The notes under the pieces: generated by a model | What the model saw: only the letters and a program-made list of their open reading frames with translations | Database searches by the model: none | What the model was told of the DNA's origin: nothing | Translations under genes and position numbers: made by a program | Shown: piece after piece, positions 7,677 through 15,319 of the stretch | Layout of the letters: each line of letters opens with the position of its first letter | Numbering within the stretch: the stretch's first letter is position 1 | DNA from: Candidatus Collierbacteria bacterium | GTDB taxonomy: Bacteria; Patescibacteriota; Microgenomatia; UBA1400; MFAQ01 | NCBI GenBank assembly: GCA_003531665.1 | Contig: DQFC01000036.1 | Coordinates: 1,825-42,707 of the forward strand | DNA length: 40,883 nucleotides | Reading direction: 5' to 3'

Positions 7677-7973
7677 TCCGATCTGCAAGTGTCCTTCGTG
7701 TTGCCGAAGTTTATTTGCAGATGCCGGATTTAACCGGAAGAAGAAACATCACTACGCTCGGCGCAGGATGAGCCGTCTGGCTAGCCGCCAGAGTTCCAAT
7801 GAGCGCAGTTAGTTTTAACAGAAACAAACCCCCATCATGTCTCCAGCTTCAAGGTCCTCACGGACTCCACCGGGACTCTCCGTATGGCTTCTTCTCGTGT
7901 GTGCCACTCATGCCAGGCGAAATAACAGCGTCAAGCCTGAGTGACACACAAAAAGTATCAAAGTTCTGCGGGT

Positions 7974-8002
7974 ATTATACCCCATAACACCACGTTTGTC
8001 AA
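7974..8002 (-). promoter_or_regulatory. Perfect-consensus promoter of RNA 1
   Basis: TTGACA, 17 bp, TATAAT on the minus strand. The spacer contains the decamer GTGTTATGGG that is shared with the RNA 3 promoter. Confidence 0.85.
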
Positions 8003-8069
8003 CTATTAACCTGCAAGGATTATCCTCGCAGGTACTGTGGATAATAAATACACTCATACAAAAGCAAAA

Positions 8070-8092
8070 GCCCGATGCAAATTGCACCGGGC
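8070..8092 (-). terminator. Terminator of non-coding RNA 2
   Basis: GCCCGGTGCA/TGCATCGGGC stem followed by TTTTGCTTTT on the minus strand. Confidence 0.75.
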
Positions 8093-8188
8093 ATTGATTT
8101 CCAGGACTCCGTGAGAGTCGACAATAAGAAATAAATTCTCACGGAGTCTCCATGAATTTCCCCAAAATTATGGGGGTAATATACATTG

Positions 8189-8218
8189 TCTCGGATGGAA
8201 GGCCTTCCATCCGAGACA
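8189..8218. repeat. Perfect 30-bp palindrome
   Basis: GTCTCGGATGGAAGG and its exact complement meet without a loop. It lies within RNA 2 and would form a hairpin in the transcript or a cruciform in DNA. Confidence 0.8.
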
Positions 8219-8644
8219 AAAATGAGACTCACCCGAAATACTTGTGTCTGCGAAATCCTTGTGTCCCACACCGGACAGCTCATGGATTCGCAAAGCACCC
8301 GACGGGTGATCTTGGTCTTCAGAAATAGGAGGTGTCGGTTCCACTCTCCTTTTCCGTCGGGCTGCGCGACCCGACCCTAATCTCCGCGCGCGCGGAGGTT
8401 CGCGCATCCGGCGGATCAGCCGGTCATTAGGGGGAAGGCCGCCCGCGTGCGTCTTTGGCAGGGACAGAACCCTGCCGAGAAAGCTCGCTGGGAATGGGGC
8501 CGCCCCTTTCTCGGACGTCGGCTAAGGCCAAAGGGGCGTGTAAGCAGCACAGCTACCTACCACGTGGACCTATTTAATCTTCGGCCGCCGAGCCTGCCAT
8601 CGGTTCCCCGAAGACAGGCTTAGCGGCCGAATTAATGTATATTT

Positions 8645-8670
8645 GTCATTCCTGGCTTGACCAGGAATCC
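8645..8670. repeat. Palindromic repeat (CATTCCTGG type)
   Basis: CATTCCTGG-cttga-CCAGGAATC; resembles a repeat type I know to be dispersed in CPR and other genomes. It sits at the 5' end of RNA 2. Confidence 0.55.
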
Positions 8671-8708
8671 ATCAAGTAAAAGTACAACTTATTTCAAGAA
8701 TACGCCAT

Positions 8709-8737
8709 AATATATCACGACTTTCACCTCTTGTCAA
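8709..8737 (-). promoter_or_regulatory. Promoter of RNA 2
   Basis: TTGACA, 17 bp, TATATT on the minus strand, with CCCATAACAC directly before the -35 box. Confidence 0.8.
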
Positions 8738-8760
8738 GTGTTATGGGGTAGATAGCAATA

Positions 8761-8784
8761 GGACCTGACAAAAATGTCAGGTCC
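8761..8784. other. 10-bp stem hairpin at the end of RNA 3
   Basis: GGACCTGACA-AAAA-TGTCAGGTCC. A T-rich tail is present only in the plus direction (TTTAATTTT), so it terminates plus-strand transcripts better than RNA 3. It may instead act as a 3' stabiliser. Confidence 0.6.
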
Positions 8785-9163
8785 TTTAATTTTCGGATCC
8801 CGCCGGCCATGATCAGCGCAGGGCAGCGGCGGAAGGCAGGCGCCCCAGCTTATTGAAAGCAGGGCGCGGCCTCAGCTACCAGCAGGCAGCCGACGGGATC
8901 GAAGTTCACCAAACAGAGAAAACAGTTTTGATTAGGCGCACAGGGGCGGAACTGTTCTCAGGTTTGGTAGTGGCGAAGGCGTGCGAAGAAGCGCAAAAGG
9001 CTGGGCTCGGGGCGACGATTGTCGTCCCGCAGCGTAGCCGGCGCGGCGAAGGGTATATCGACAGGCCGCAGGCGCGCGCTTCAATTGCCAGTCGCCACGA
9101 GGTAGGAACCTAAGTTCCCATTTCGTGACCACCGGCCAAGTAATCAATTTTCAAATTTCTATA
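8761..9163 (-). ncRNA. Structured non-coding RNA 3 (unassigned)
   Basis: About 400 nt. The 5' hairpin pairs GCCGGUGGUCACGA with UCGUGGCGACUGGC (one mismatch) around an inner GGGAAC/GUUCCU stem. The 3' domain is closed by a 13-bp stem GAUCCCGUCGGCU/GGCCGGCGGGAUC. The middle is very GC-rich. The 3' end is placed at the hairpin GGACCTGACA/TGTCAGGTCC; on this strand it lacks a T-run, so the true end is uncertain. No known RNA class recognised; ORFs across it look random. Confidence 0.55.
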
Positions 9164-9169
9164 GCAGGT

Positions 9170-9198
9170 ATTATAACCCATAACACACTCTTTGTCAA
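9170..9198 (-). promoter_or_regulatory. Perfect-consensus promoter of RNA 3
   Basis: TTGACA, 17 bp, TATAAT on the minus strand; spacer contains GTGTTATGGG as in the RNA 1 promoter. Confidence 0.85.
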
Positions 9199-9208
9199 GG
9201 GCCTAGAT

Positions 9209-9245
9209 AAAAAAATATAGTCCGGACAAGGGCGCCTGTCCGGAC
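9209..9245 (-). terminator. Terminator of non-coding RNA 4
   Basis: GTCCGGACA/TGTCCGGAC stem, then TATATTTTTTT on the minus strand. Confidence 0.85.
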
Positions 9246-9306
9246 CAATAAAGAGTGGCTCAGAGAGCACCAATGTGCATCCCGACTAAAGTCTCACTGA
9301 GCCTAT
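9219..9306 (-). ncRNA. Small non-coding RNA 4 (unassigned)
   Basis: About 90 nt. A stem GGCUCAG..GAG/CUC..CUGAGCC encloses a GCAC/GUGC hairpin, and the transcript ends in the terminator hairpin GUCCGGACA/UGUCCGGAC with a U-rich tail. Size fits a small regulatory or SRP-type RNA, but the SRP tetraloop motif (GGAAG) is absent. Its promoter overlaps the last codons of mrdA. Confidence 0.6.
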
Positions 9307-9312
9307 GCGTGT

Positions 9313-9341
9313 AGTATAACCCTTCCTCTACATTTTGTCAA
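9313..9341 (-). promoter_or_regulatory. Promoter of RNA 4
   Basis: TTGACA, 17 bp, TATACT on the minus strand, reaching into the 3' end of mrdA. Confidence 0.8.
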
Positions 9342-10866
9342 GTATATAGGGCACAATCTCCTTGGCCACAGGTGCGGCCACCGCACTTCCCTCACCCCCT
9401 TCCTCAATCAGAATCGTCATCACGATCCAATTCCGCACATCACTGCCTTTGGGAACCACCACGCTCGTCCACGCGTTTGAAAGAGTATCTTTTGTCCCTT
9501 TTTGAGCCGTTCCCGTCTTGCAGTAGATCTTCCCCGCAAATTCAAACAAAGGAAAGGCCGTTCCTCCCGGACTACACGCTCCCTTCATCCCCTCCAAGAT
9601 TATCGCAATATTCTTAGGGTTAAACTTTTGATCACTGCAGTCGATCGTTCCCACCAACATCGGATTACAGCTCAAGCCACTTACAGCCTCAGCTGTCATT
9701 CTATTTATCTGTAGTGGTGTCGTCATCAAATCCCCCTGCCCAATGGCCATGTGATAAGTGTTTCCCAGAAACCATCTTTCTCCCAACGTCTTTTCTCTCC
9801 AGTAAGGTGTCGGCACAAATCCCTCGGACTCCCCCGGCAAATCGATTCCTGTTTTTTGACCCAGTCCAAATCTCATGGTCCAAGAAATCAAAGAATCGGC
9901 ACCCAGGGCTTCGCCCATTTTGTAAAAGAAAATGTCATTGCTTCTGGAAATCGCCTTTACTACGTTTATCGAGCCCTCGGTCTGTCCATATTTATCCAAA
10001 TACCAATTGCCAAAACGATACTCTCCAATCTTTATCTCACCCGTATCTATTATTTCTGAGCTACGGGTAATTTTTCCTTCTTCCAGTACCCCCATCGCCG
10101 GAACTAATTTATATACAGATCCTGGGGCAAAGTTTCCGGAAATTGCTCTGTTAAACAATGGTTTGGCTGTCTGATCGCTAATAAGACCATCCACATCTTT
10201 AAAGTCTCCTCCAAAATCGCTTCGCTTTCCATTGGCAATAAATAAATTTGGATCAAAGGAAGGCACGCTGGCCAGGGCCAACACCTCCCCATTTATCCTT
10301 GCGATTACCACCACTCCACTTTTTCCAATTTCTTTGAATTTATTTCTTATTGCCAAAAAGGCAATTTTCTGTAACTCCAAATCAATATTGGTCTGAATAT
10401 TTTTTCCCGGGACTGATTCGGTTCTTATTACCTCTGTTTTGTTTTTACCGTCTGCAGTTTCCTGTACGATCACCTCTCCAGGCTGACCCATTAAATTGTT
10501 TTGGTAGCTTTTTTCTATCCCTGCCTTACCCACCGTCATTTCAGGATTACATTCGGCACAATTCGTCAAATCAATATTGTTTGGTTTACCTAAATACCCC
10601 ACAATCGCCGCGATAGTTTCCCCGCCAGGATAATGGCGGATGGTTCTGCCCTGGTAATCAATATTCATAGCCATTGGCTTTCCATTTCTATCGCTAATCA
10701 CCCCTCTAATTGGATCCAATTTTTGTATTCGAATCATATTCCCGCGAGCCAAGTCACCAAAGTGTTCACCCATTACGACGGTAAGAAAAAACACTCGGGA
10801 AATAATCACCGCCATCACCAAAATCAAAAAGGTCTTCACCCAAAAATATATCGCATTGGTCCTCAT
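9328..10866 (-). CDS. mrdA: Penicillin-binding protein 2 (cell-elongation transpeptidase)
   Basis: 512 aa. Class B PBP that cross-links peptidoglycan during elongation. One N-terminal membrane helix (about 8-31), the dimerisation region with RGVISDRNGKPMA (54-66), then the transpeptidase domain: SxxK as S250-V-Y-K253, the SxN motif as S309-N-D311 (Asp in place of Asn), and KTGT at 450-453. Length is slightly short for the family. It follows the mreD-like gene without a gap, and mreC/mreB lie next to it, which supports PBP2 rather than the division enzyme FtsI. Confidence 0.9.
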   Translation of the reverse strand: MRTNAIYFWVKTFLILVMAVIISRVFFLTVVMGEHFGDLARGNMIRIQKLDPIRGVISDRNGKPMAMNIDYQGRTIRHYPGGETIAAIVGYLGKPNNIDLTNCAECNPEMTVGKAGIEKSYQNNLMGQPGEVIVQETADGKNKTEVIRTESVPGKNIQTNIDLELQKIAFLAIRNKFKEIGKSGVVVIARINGEVLALASVPSFDPNLFIANGKRSDFGGDFKDVDGLISDQTAKPLFNRAISGNFAPGSVYKLVPAMGVLEEGKITRSSEIIDTGEIKIGEYRFGNWYLDKYGQTEGSINVVKAISRSNDIFFYKMGEALGADSLISWTMRFGLGQKTGIDLPGESEGFVPTPYWREKTLGERWFLGNTYHMAIGQGDLMTTPLQINRMTAEAVSGLSCNPMLVGTIDCSDQKFNPKNIAIILEGMKGACSPGGTAFPLFEFAGKIYCKTGTAQKGTKDTLSNAWTSVVVPKGSDVRNWIVMTILIEEGGEGSAVAAPVAKEIVPYILDKM

Positions 10867-11289
10867 CTAATAATTTAACTTGATAGACTCCGACCTCTCA
10901 AACCAGCGCACGGCCACAGTCCAAGCAATCAAGACAGAGATTGGATCCCAAATGCTCCAACCAAAACCAAACGCTTTATCAAAAACCAGATTTGCCACCA
11001 ATGAAATTATCAGCATTACCCATCCGGACTCTTTTCCCGAACTAAAAAGAAAAGATAGCCCTCCTATTACAACTGCCAAAAACAAACTAGGCGTTCCCAT
11101 TGACACGCGATAAAGTCCAGAGATCAGTATCCCGACAAAAAATGATAGCCAATAAATCCCCCGCCAATCCAAAAGCGTCAGCAGAAAAGGCCAAAAAAAA
11201 CCGATACCAAAAACGCCTTCGCCCAAAATAACCGAAAGTAAGACAGCTGATACTACTTTTATGGTATTCTTGGATTGCTTCTCTAACAT
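10867..11289 (-). CDS. mreD: MreD-like membrane protein
   Basis: 140 aa, about five membrane helices and a short basic C-terminus. MreD proteins are poorly conserved; the call rests on size, topology and position directly before mrdA. The start is the ATG of MLEKQSKN; its start codon overlaps that of mreC on the other strand within CATG at 11287-11290. No clear ribosome site or -10 box precedes it. Confidence 0.55.
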   Translation of the reverse strand: MLEKQSKNTIKVVSAVLLSVILGEGVFGIGFFWPFLLTLLDWRGIYWLSFFVGILISGLYRVSMGTPSLFLAVVIGGLSFLFSSGKESGWVMLIISLVANLVFDKAFGFGWSIWDPISVLIAWTVAVRWFERSESIKLNY

Positions 11290-12058
11290 GATAAATTCGA
11301 TAAAAATAAATTTACTTCTACTGCCGCTATTATTTGCTATTCTTCTGAGTATTGCAAGCAATCTCAAGGTAGGAAAAAGCCTAGACTCCCTTTTCTATCT
11401 CGTTTTAACACCTATCACTGCTCCTACTTCCAAACTTCGACTGTTGAGCGAGACCAAGTATAGTTGGCTCAAAAACATTTCTGGTCTGGAAAAGCAGTCA
11501 CGGGAACAAAAAATTCAGATTGCCAGACTTCTTTCCGAAAACGAGTACCTCAAACAAGCCATCATTGATGGTAAAGTCTCTGACAATCTTAGGGGCTCAT
11601 TTAAGGCCGTCCTTCCTGTCAGAATTTCCGGTTCAACCGGCAAGTTTATCGTCTCTTCCAGCTCTCCACTTGATCAGGTGAAACCGGGACAGCCTCTGGT
11701 TTCCGGCAATGTGCTCATGGGTACCGTTCTGGAGGTAAAGGGCTCTGCCGTCACCATCACCCCACTCGATAGTGACAGATCTCCTTCATTTCCCATTCGC
11801 ACTGCCTCCGGACAAAAAGGCTTTTACAAATTTTCCGACAACCATGCCCAAATCACCGACGTTCCCAGTCAGTATCCCATCATCCTTGGTGACTTCATCT
11901 TTACTGAGCCGGGCGAGCTATTCCCGGGCAACCTAATTATCGGCAAAACAATTCGTATTACCACTATTAGTCAAGAACCGCTCCAAAAAGCCGACATCGT
12001 TCTTTATGACACACTCGGTAATAATCCACAAAACCTCGCCATCATCACCTCTCCCTAA
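11288..12058 (+). CDS. mreC: Rod shape-determining protein MreC
   Basis: 256 aa. Membrane helix at residues 6-24, a coiled-coil region (about 45-85, QSREQKIQIARLLSENEY), then the two-barrel beta domain of MreC (SGSTGKFIVSSSSPLDQVKPGQPLV onward). It links MreB to the periplasmic wall synthesis machinery. The orientation is opposite to mreB, mreD and mrdA, unlike the usual mreBCD operon. The longer open frame to 11261 is not used because the membrane anchor starts at this ATG. Confidence 0.85.
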   Translation: MINSIKINLLLLPLLFAILLSIASNLKVGKSLDSLFYLVLTPITAPTSKLRLLSETKYSWLKNISGLEKQSREQKIQIARLLSENEYLKQAIIDGKVSDNLRGSFKAVLPVRISGSTGKFIVSSSSPLDQVKPGQPLVSGNVLMGTVLEVKGSAVTITPLDSDRSPSFPIRTASGQKGFYKFSDNHAQITDVPSQYPIILGDFIFTEPGELFPGNLIIGKTIRITTISQEPLQKADIVLYDTLGNNPQNLAIITSP

Positions 12059-12061
12059 AAA

Positions 12062-12406
12062 CTAGCCAAAATATTCCATCAGCAGTGTTTCTCTATCTTT
12101 CATCACTTGGTGTCGCTGTTTTTCGATATTTTTTAAAGCTATTTTCAGCTCGGGTTTTAGACGGAAGTCGAGGATGTTGTTTATCTCGGCCCACTGCTGC
12201 ACCAGCTGACGCTCTCTGATGTCTAACGCTTTCTTGATCAAACTCCACTGAACCGGCTTGCTCAAAGTATGCCATTCTGCAAAGGTTCCCAAATATTCAG
12301 GATCATATTCCCCCATCTCAATTACCTCTCTCAATTGAAAGGTTCTAGCGGAAGCCGAGCGAGTTGACTGAGGGGTTGTTTCCATCGAATCATCCATTTC
12401 AGACAT
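12062..12406 (-). CDS. Hypothetical soluble protein
   Basis: 114 aa, acidic N-terminus and a long helical charged C-terminal half; family not recognised. The start ATG at 12406 stands six nt after a TATAAT box, implying leaderless translation. The frame is open to 12475, but those codons form the terminator of the upstream gene. It converges on mreC with a three-nt gap. Confidence 0.6.
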   Translation of the reverse strand: MSEMDDSMETTPQSTRSASARTFQLREVIEMGEYDPEYLGTFAEWHTLSKPVQWSLIKKALDIRERQLVQQWAEINNILDFRLKPELKIALKNIEKQRHQVMKDRETLLMEYFG

Positions 12407-12412
12407 AAAGCC

Positions 12413-12418
12413 ATTATA
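12413..12418 (-). promoter_or_regulatory. -10 box for the leaderless gene at 12406
   Basis: TATAAT followed by GGCTTT and the ATG. No convincing -35 box is visible. Confidence 0.45.
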
Positions 12419-12449
12419 TATCTCATCTATATCCCAAACTGTTTGCCCA

Positions 12450-12481
12450 CAAAAAATCCCTCCTGGAAAAACCAAGAGAGA
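12450..12481 (-). terminator. Terminator of the 87-aa gene
   Basis: TCTCTCTTGG/CCAGGAGGGA stem, then six T on the minus strand. Confidence 0.75.
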
Positions 12482-12499
12482 TTCATGATCGGGAGCAGA

Positions 12500-12763
12500 T
12501 CAGACCAAATAGAAAACAGTAACGTCGCCATCCACAGTTTTGTAATGGTCCCCTACGACAACTGAATTCCATCTGTCTTCGCTTGTTTCGACGACAGAGG
12601 GACGATTTCCCTCCTTGATAACAATTCTGCACTCCCCATCTTCTGTTAAAAACTTTGCGATCACTTCGCCCTGCTTTGGACTTGTGATCACGTGCAGAAC
12701 CAGAAAGATCGACGCGATTAGTCCGAATGTTGCCAATGTCGTGACAATCAAATTTACAAACAT
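12500..12763 (-). CDS. Small hypothetical membrane protein
   Basis: 87 aa. An N-terminal helix (about 4-26) anchors it; residues 34-87 form a small soluble domain of probable beta structure. Family not recognised. AAAGGAG before the ATG. Single-gene unit with its own promoter and terminator. Confidence 0.65.
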   Translation of the reverse strand: MFVNLIVTTLATFGLIASIFLVLHVITSPKQGEVIAKFLTEDGECRIVIKEGNRPSVVETSEDRWNSVVVGDHYKTVDGDVTVFYLV

Positions 12764-12803
12764 CGTTACTCCTTTGGGTTACGAATTTTCAAGATCTCAA
12801 CGA

Positions 12804-12831
12804 ATTATACCAGAATATTTCTGTTTGTCAA
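12804..12831 (-). promoter_or_regulatory. Promoter of the 87-aa gene
   Basis: TTGACA, 16 bp, TATAAT. The sequence just upstream, CCTATAACAG, is a variant of the CCCATAACAC decamer before the RNA 2 promoter. Confidence 0.7.
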
Positions 12832-12852
12832 CTGTTATAGGCTGTCCTTCCT

Positions 12853-13917
12853 CTACCTCAATCCGCCCACAACACGCACCTTGCTCAACAACTTATCATT
12901 TTCCAGGACCTTGGCACATCCCCGCACTACTGCCTCAAGCGGGGTATCAGTTACCCACACAGGCATGCCTATCTGCTCACTGATCAGCTTGTCAAAGCCA
13001 CGAATCAAAGATCCTCCCCCGGCCATCACCATGCCTTTTTCCAGAATGTCCGCCACTAAATCCGGTGGAGTTTCTTCGATTATTAGGGCAATTTCACCTA
13101 AAATTTGGTTACAAATAGGCATCATTGACTCTCGAATTTCCACACTATCCAGCTTCAAAGACTTTGGCAGTCCATCCTCCAAGCTTCGACCACGCACGAC
13201 TATCTGTAGAGGATTTCCCTCTTTTTCTCTTTTTTGAGGATAGGCCGAACCAACCGCAATTTTGACTTCTTCAGCCGTACTTTCACCGAGAAGTAGGCTA
13301 TACTTCAGCCGAACAAAGTTTTGTATCGCTTCAGTAAGCTCGTCCCCCGCCACTCTCAGGCTTCGATTTAACACCAAGCCACCAAGTGAGATCACTCCGA
13401 TTTCACTTGTACCCCCGCCAATATCACAAATCAGCTGACCTTCCGCTTTTTCTACAGGGAGACCGGATCCGATCGCCGCCGCCATTGGCTCCTCGATAAG
13501 AAACACTGCTCTGGCCCCAGCCTCAAGTGCCGCTTCCTGAACCGCCCGCCTTTCTACCTCCGTGACTCCGCTGGGAATTCCAATCGCTACCCTGGGACGG
13601 GGAATCTTGAAACCAAGACCCTTGTACAGCTCATGCACTTCAACGATGTAATGTTTCAGCATAGCCTCGGCGGCATCAAAATCTGCTATCACGCCATCCC
13701 GCAACGGTCTTACGACCTCGATATTAGCCGGGTTTTTCCCAAGCATCTTCTTCGCCTCGTCCCCCATAGCCAGGATCTCTTTGGTCTTCATGTGTCTGGC
13801 GACCACCGATGGCTGACGAATTACTACACCCTTACCTCGAACGTGCACCACTACATTGGCCGTACCCAAGTCTATGCCTACATCGAGGGTAGCGAGCCTC
13901 CAAAGCTTTTCAAACAT
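12853..13917 (-). CDS. mreB: Rod shape-determining protein MreB
   Basis: 354 aa, full length for this actin homologue, which forms membrane-bound filaments guiding wall synthesis. Phosphate-1 loop GIDLGTANVVV (14-24), phosphate-2 DIGGGTSEIG and adenosine motif MAGGGSLIRG are all present. It is separated from mreC by two small minus-strand genes. Confidence 0.96.
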   Translation of the reverse strand: MFEKLWRLATLDVGIDLGTANVVVHVRGKGVVIRQPSVVARHMKTKEILAMGDEAKKMLGKNPANIEVVRPLRDGVIADFDAAEAMLKHYIVEVHELYKGLGFKIPRPRVAIGIPSGVTEVERRAVQEAALEAGARAVFLIEEPMAAAIGSGLPVEKAEGQLICDIGGGTSEIGVISLGGLVLNRSLRVAGDELTEAIQNFVRLKYSLLLGESTAEEVKIAVGSAYPQKREKEGNPLQIVVRGRSLEDGLPKSLKLDSVEIRESMMPICNQILGEIALIIEETPPDLVADILEKGMVMAGGGSLIRGFDKLISEQIGMPVWVTDTPLEAVVRGCAKVLENDKLLSKVRVVGGLR

Positions 13918-13999
13918 TGTTAATTAAAAAGGCTATCATAATATGGCTAAATAATATCAAAGTATAGCCATTTAAGCGAGCACTTTCCGTCATTGCGCC

Positions 14000-14040
14000 T
14001 GCCCGCCAAGACTGCGAAGCTGTCGGTGGGAGCATTGAAC
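14000..14040. repeat. Repeat-like sequence upstream of the 14216 promoter
   Basis: GCCTGCCCGCC...GGTGGGAGC is an imperfect inverted repeat resembling the GCCTGCC family seen elsewhere in the window. The 300 bp between mreB and the next gene otherwise hold only its promoter and leader. Confidence 0.35.
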
Positions 14041-14075
14041 CGTGGCAATCTCACTCCATCTATATCCCATAACAC

Positions 14076-14104
14076 TTGACTTTTAGGCATAAGTGTGTTA
14101 CAAT
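14076..14104 (+). promoter_or_regulatory. Promoter of the 349-aa lipoprotein
   Basis: TTGACT, 17 bp, TACAAT, with CCCATAACAC directly before the -35 box exactly as at the RNA 2 promoter. Confidence 0.75.
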
Positions 14105-14215
14105 CCCCTATTACTTCGAGAGTCACCTCGCTCTCTAAAATGTTTTTCCCCAAGCGCCGGTCCTCAGGCCGGTCCAAGCGGTTTTTCAAAAGCTGGCACC
14201 CGAAAGGAGCCCCAA

Positions 14216-15265
14216 GTGAAAAAAATCCCTACAATTCTCGCGATCTTAATTTCTCTTTCCTTGATTCTCACCGCCTGCGGCGGTGGCATCCCAGTCGTCG
14301 ATTTCGACAAGCCACTTATCGAGTGGCCTGAAATCTGCGACGTGACCACCAATGAGTGTTTCAAGGTGGTAATAAGTGAAAAGGTCGTGGGTGAGGGGTC
14401 GATGCCCGGGACACAGTACGTTTATGAGTATTTTCCTGTTTCGCCATTGCTGTCTGAACAGGAAACGGTCGACAACTTGGCGGCAATTGGCTACGCCCCC
14501 GACGACCAGGTGATTATGATGGTATTGCCGTCAACCTGGTTGAAGGAAGATGGTACAGCCATCGACATAACAATGGCCGGGGGGGCTGCCATTGCCACCA
14601 TGGCCAAGAGTGATCCCCGACTCTGCACCGCGATCGGCATGCACGTCATTGACAAGATCGGGCAGATTTCATGGCCAGTCATGCTGGCCGCCTTCGACGC
14701 ACTTGGCAATGGAACTATCACCCCAGATGTAATTCGAACCGGGGGAGGAAAGACCGTAGTGCAGTTCGTCTATGAGGGCGTGAAGTGGTTGCTGGTTTTT
14801 GCAGACACTTCATCTCCGACTGTCATCGTGCCGGTAGTCGGAAATGTGCTCGGCAAATTCGCCGGAGCAACGAAAGCGCTGCCTGCGCTTGGAACGGGAC
14901 AAGCCTTAGGTGTCATGGCTGAGGTCTCGTATTTCTTCAAATGTGTGAAGAATTCCTGGCCCAAAAACCGATCCGAAGCCGAAAAAGCCCGGAGGGATCA
15001 CAACAGCGCATACGACCAGCGCAAAGTCGAAACCGTTCCGGACGATTTCCCCATGCCATTTCCGGTCTTGGGTTCCGACGGTCAGGTTTCAACCGTCATG
15101 ATCCAAGTGTCGGCGGGTGACTTCTCCAACATGCTAGCTCTCGAGCTAGACATCCTGATCGGACTGGGAGTCGTCATTCTTGTGGTAACGACACCACTTC
15201 CCGAGATCGCATTTGCTGGCGGCGGCGCCGCATCACTACAGTGGGCAACACAGTTCGCCCACTAG
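14216..15265 (+). CDS. Hypothetical lipoprotein with C-terminal hydrophobic region
   Basis: 349 aa from a GTG start preceded by AAAGGAG. Signal peptide with lipobox LTAC (Cys about residue 21). Residues 105-235 contain several Ala/Gly-rich hydrophobic stretches that may associate with the membrane, and the C-terminal 40 residues are again hydrophobic and Gly-rich. Family not recognised. A roughly 105-nt leader contains two small hairpins (GAGAG/CTCTC and CCGG/CCGG). Monocistronic, with a strong terminator. Confidence 0.7.
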   Translation: MKKIPTILAILISLSLILTACGGGIPVVDFDKPLIEWPEICDVTTNECFKVVISEKVVGEGSMPGTQYVYEYFPVSPLLSEQETVDNLAAIGYAPDDQVIMMVLPSTWLKEDGTAIDITMAGGAAIATMAKSDPRLCTAIGMHVIDKIGQISWPVMLAAFDALGNGTITPDVIRTGGGKTVVQFVYEGVKWLLVFADTSSPTVIVPVVGNVLGKFAGATKALPALGTGQALGVMAEVSYFFKCVKNSWPKNRSEAEKARRDHNSAYDQRKVETVPDDFPMPFPVLGSDGQVSTVMIQVSAGDFSNMLALELDILIGLGVVILVVTTPLPEIAFAGGGAASLQWATQFAH

Positions 15266-15280
15266 TATTCTTAGACCAAT

Positions 15281-15310
15281 CAGGCTGCATGTTATGCAGC
15301 CTGATTTTTT
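15281..15310 (+). terminator. Terminator of the lipoprotein gene
   Basis: CAGGCTGCAT/ATGCAGCCTG stem, three-nt loop, then a run of T. Confidence 0.85.
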
Positions 15311-15319
15311 TATCTCTTC

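Larger units (their letters stand above)
7527..7967 (-). ncRNA. Structured non-coding RNA 1 (unassigned)
   Basis: About 440 nt from a perfect-consensus promoter to an intrinsic terminator. A 5' hairpin pairs GUGUGUCACUCA with UGAGUGGCACACAC; a long-range pairing GAGAAGAAG/CUUCUUC encloses a central domain; then CCGG/CCGG, AUCUGCAA/UUGCAGAU and a CCUGGUG..CAGUG/CACUG..CACCAGG stem containing a GCGGG/CCCGC hairpin. No tmRNA, SRP, 6S or clear RNase P signature. A GAGUCCCG / CAGAA..CGGGCUU pair loosely resembles the RNase P P4 helix, but local hairpins contradict that fold. A short frame (7539-7676) lies within it. Class unknown. Confidence 0.6.
8070..8702 (-). ncRNA. Structured non-coding RNA 2 (large, unassigned)
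   Basis: About 630 nt. Begins with a repeat-like hairpin (8645-8670), then a 5' hairpin UUCGGCCGC/GCGGCCGAA, followed by many self-contained stems: CCGAGAAAG/CUUUCUCGG, GGCAGGG/CCCUGCC, CCCUAAU/AUUAGGG enclosing a CUCCGCGC/GCGCGGAG palindrome, GUCGGG/CCCGAC, UGCGAAUCC/GGAUUUCGCA, a perfect 30-bp palindrome at 8189-8218 and GACUCCGUGAGA/UCUCACGGAGUC. No convincing ORF on either strand. The density of stems and the GC enrichment over the flanks suggest a large ornate RNA; no known class recognised. Confidence 0.6.

Noticed and set aside
7527..7967. RNA 1 as RNase P RNA
   Set aside because: A GAGUCCCG and a CAGAA..CGGGCUU stretch could mimic helix P4, but the 3' strand sits in a strong local hairpin, the 5' and 3' ends do not pair as P1, and other conserved regions are missing.
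8168..9147. ORFs of 60-90 codons across RNA 2 and RNA 3
   Set aside because: Compositions rich in Arg, Pro, Ala and Gly typical of GC-rich non-coding sequence, no ribosome sites, and overlap with strong stems.
7527..9306. tmRNA, SRP RNA or 6S RNA among the four RNAs
   Set aside because: No tRNA-like T-arm with CCA end and tag, no SRP tetraloop motif, and sizes or folds do not match 6S RNA.
12407..12475. Earlier start for the gene at 12062-12406
   Set aside because: Those codons coincide with an intrinsic terminator and a TATAAT box.
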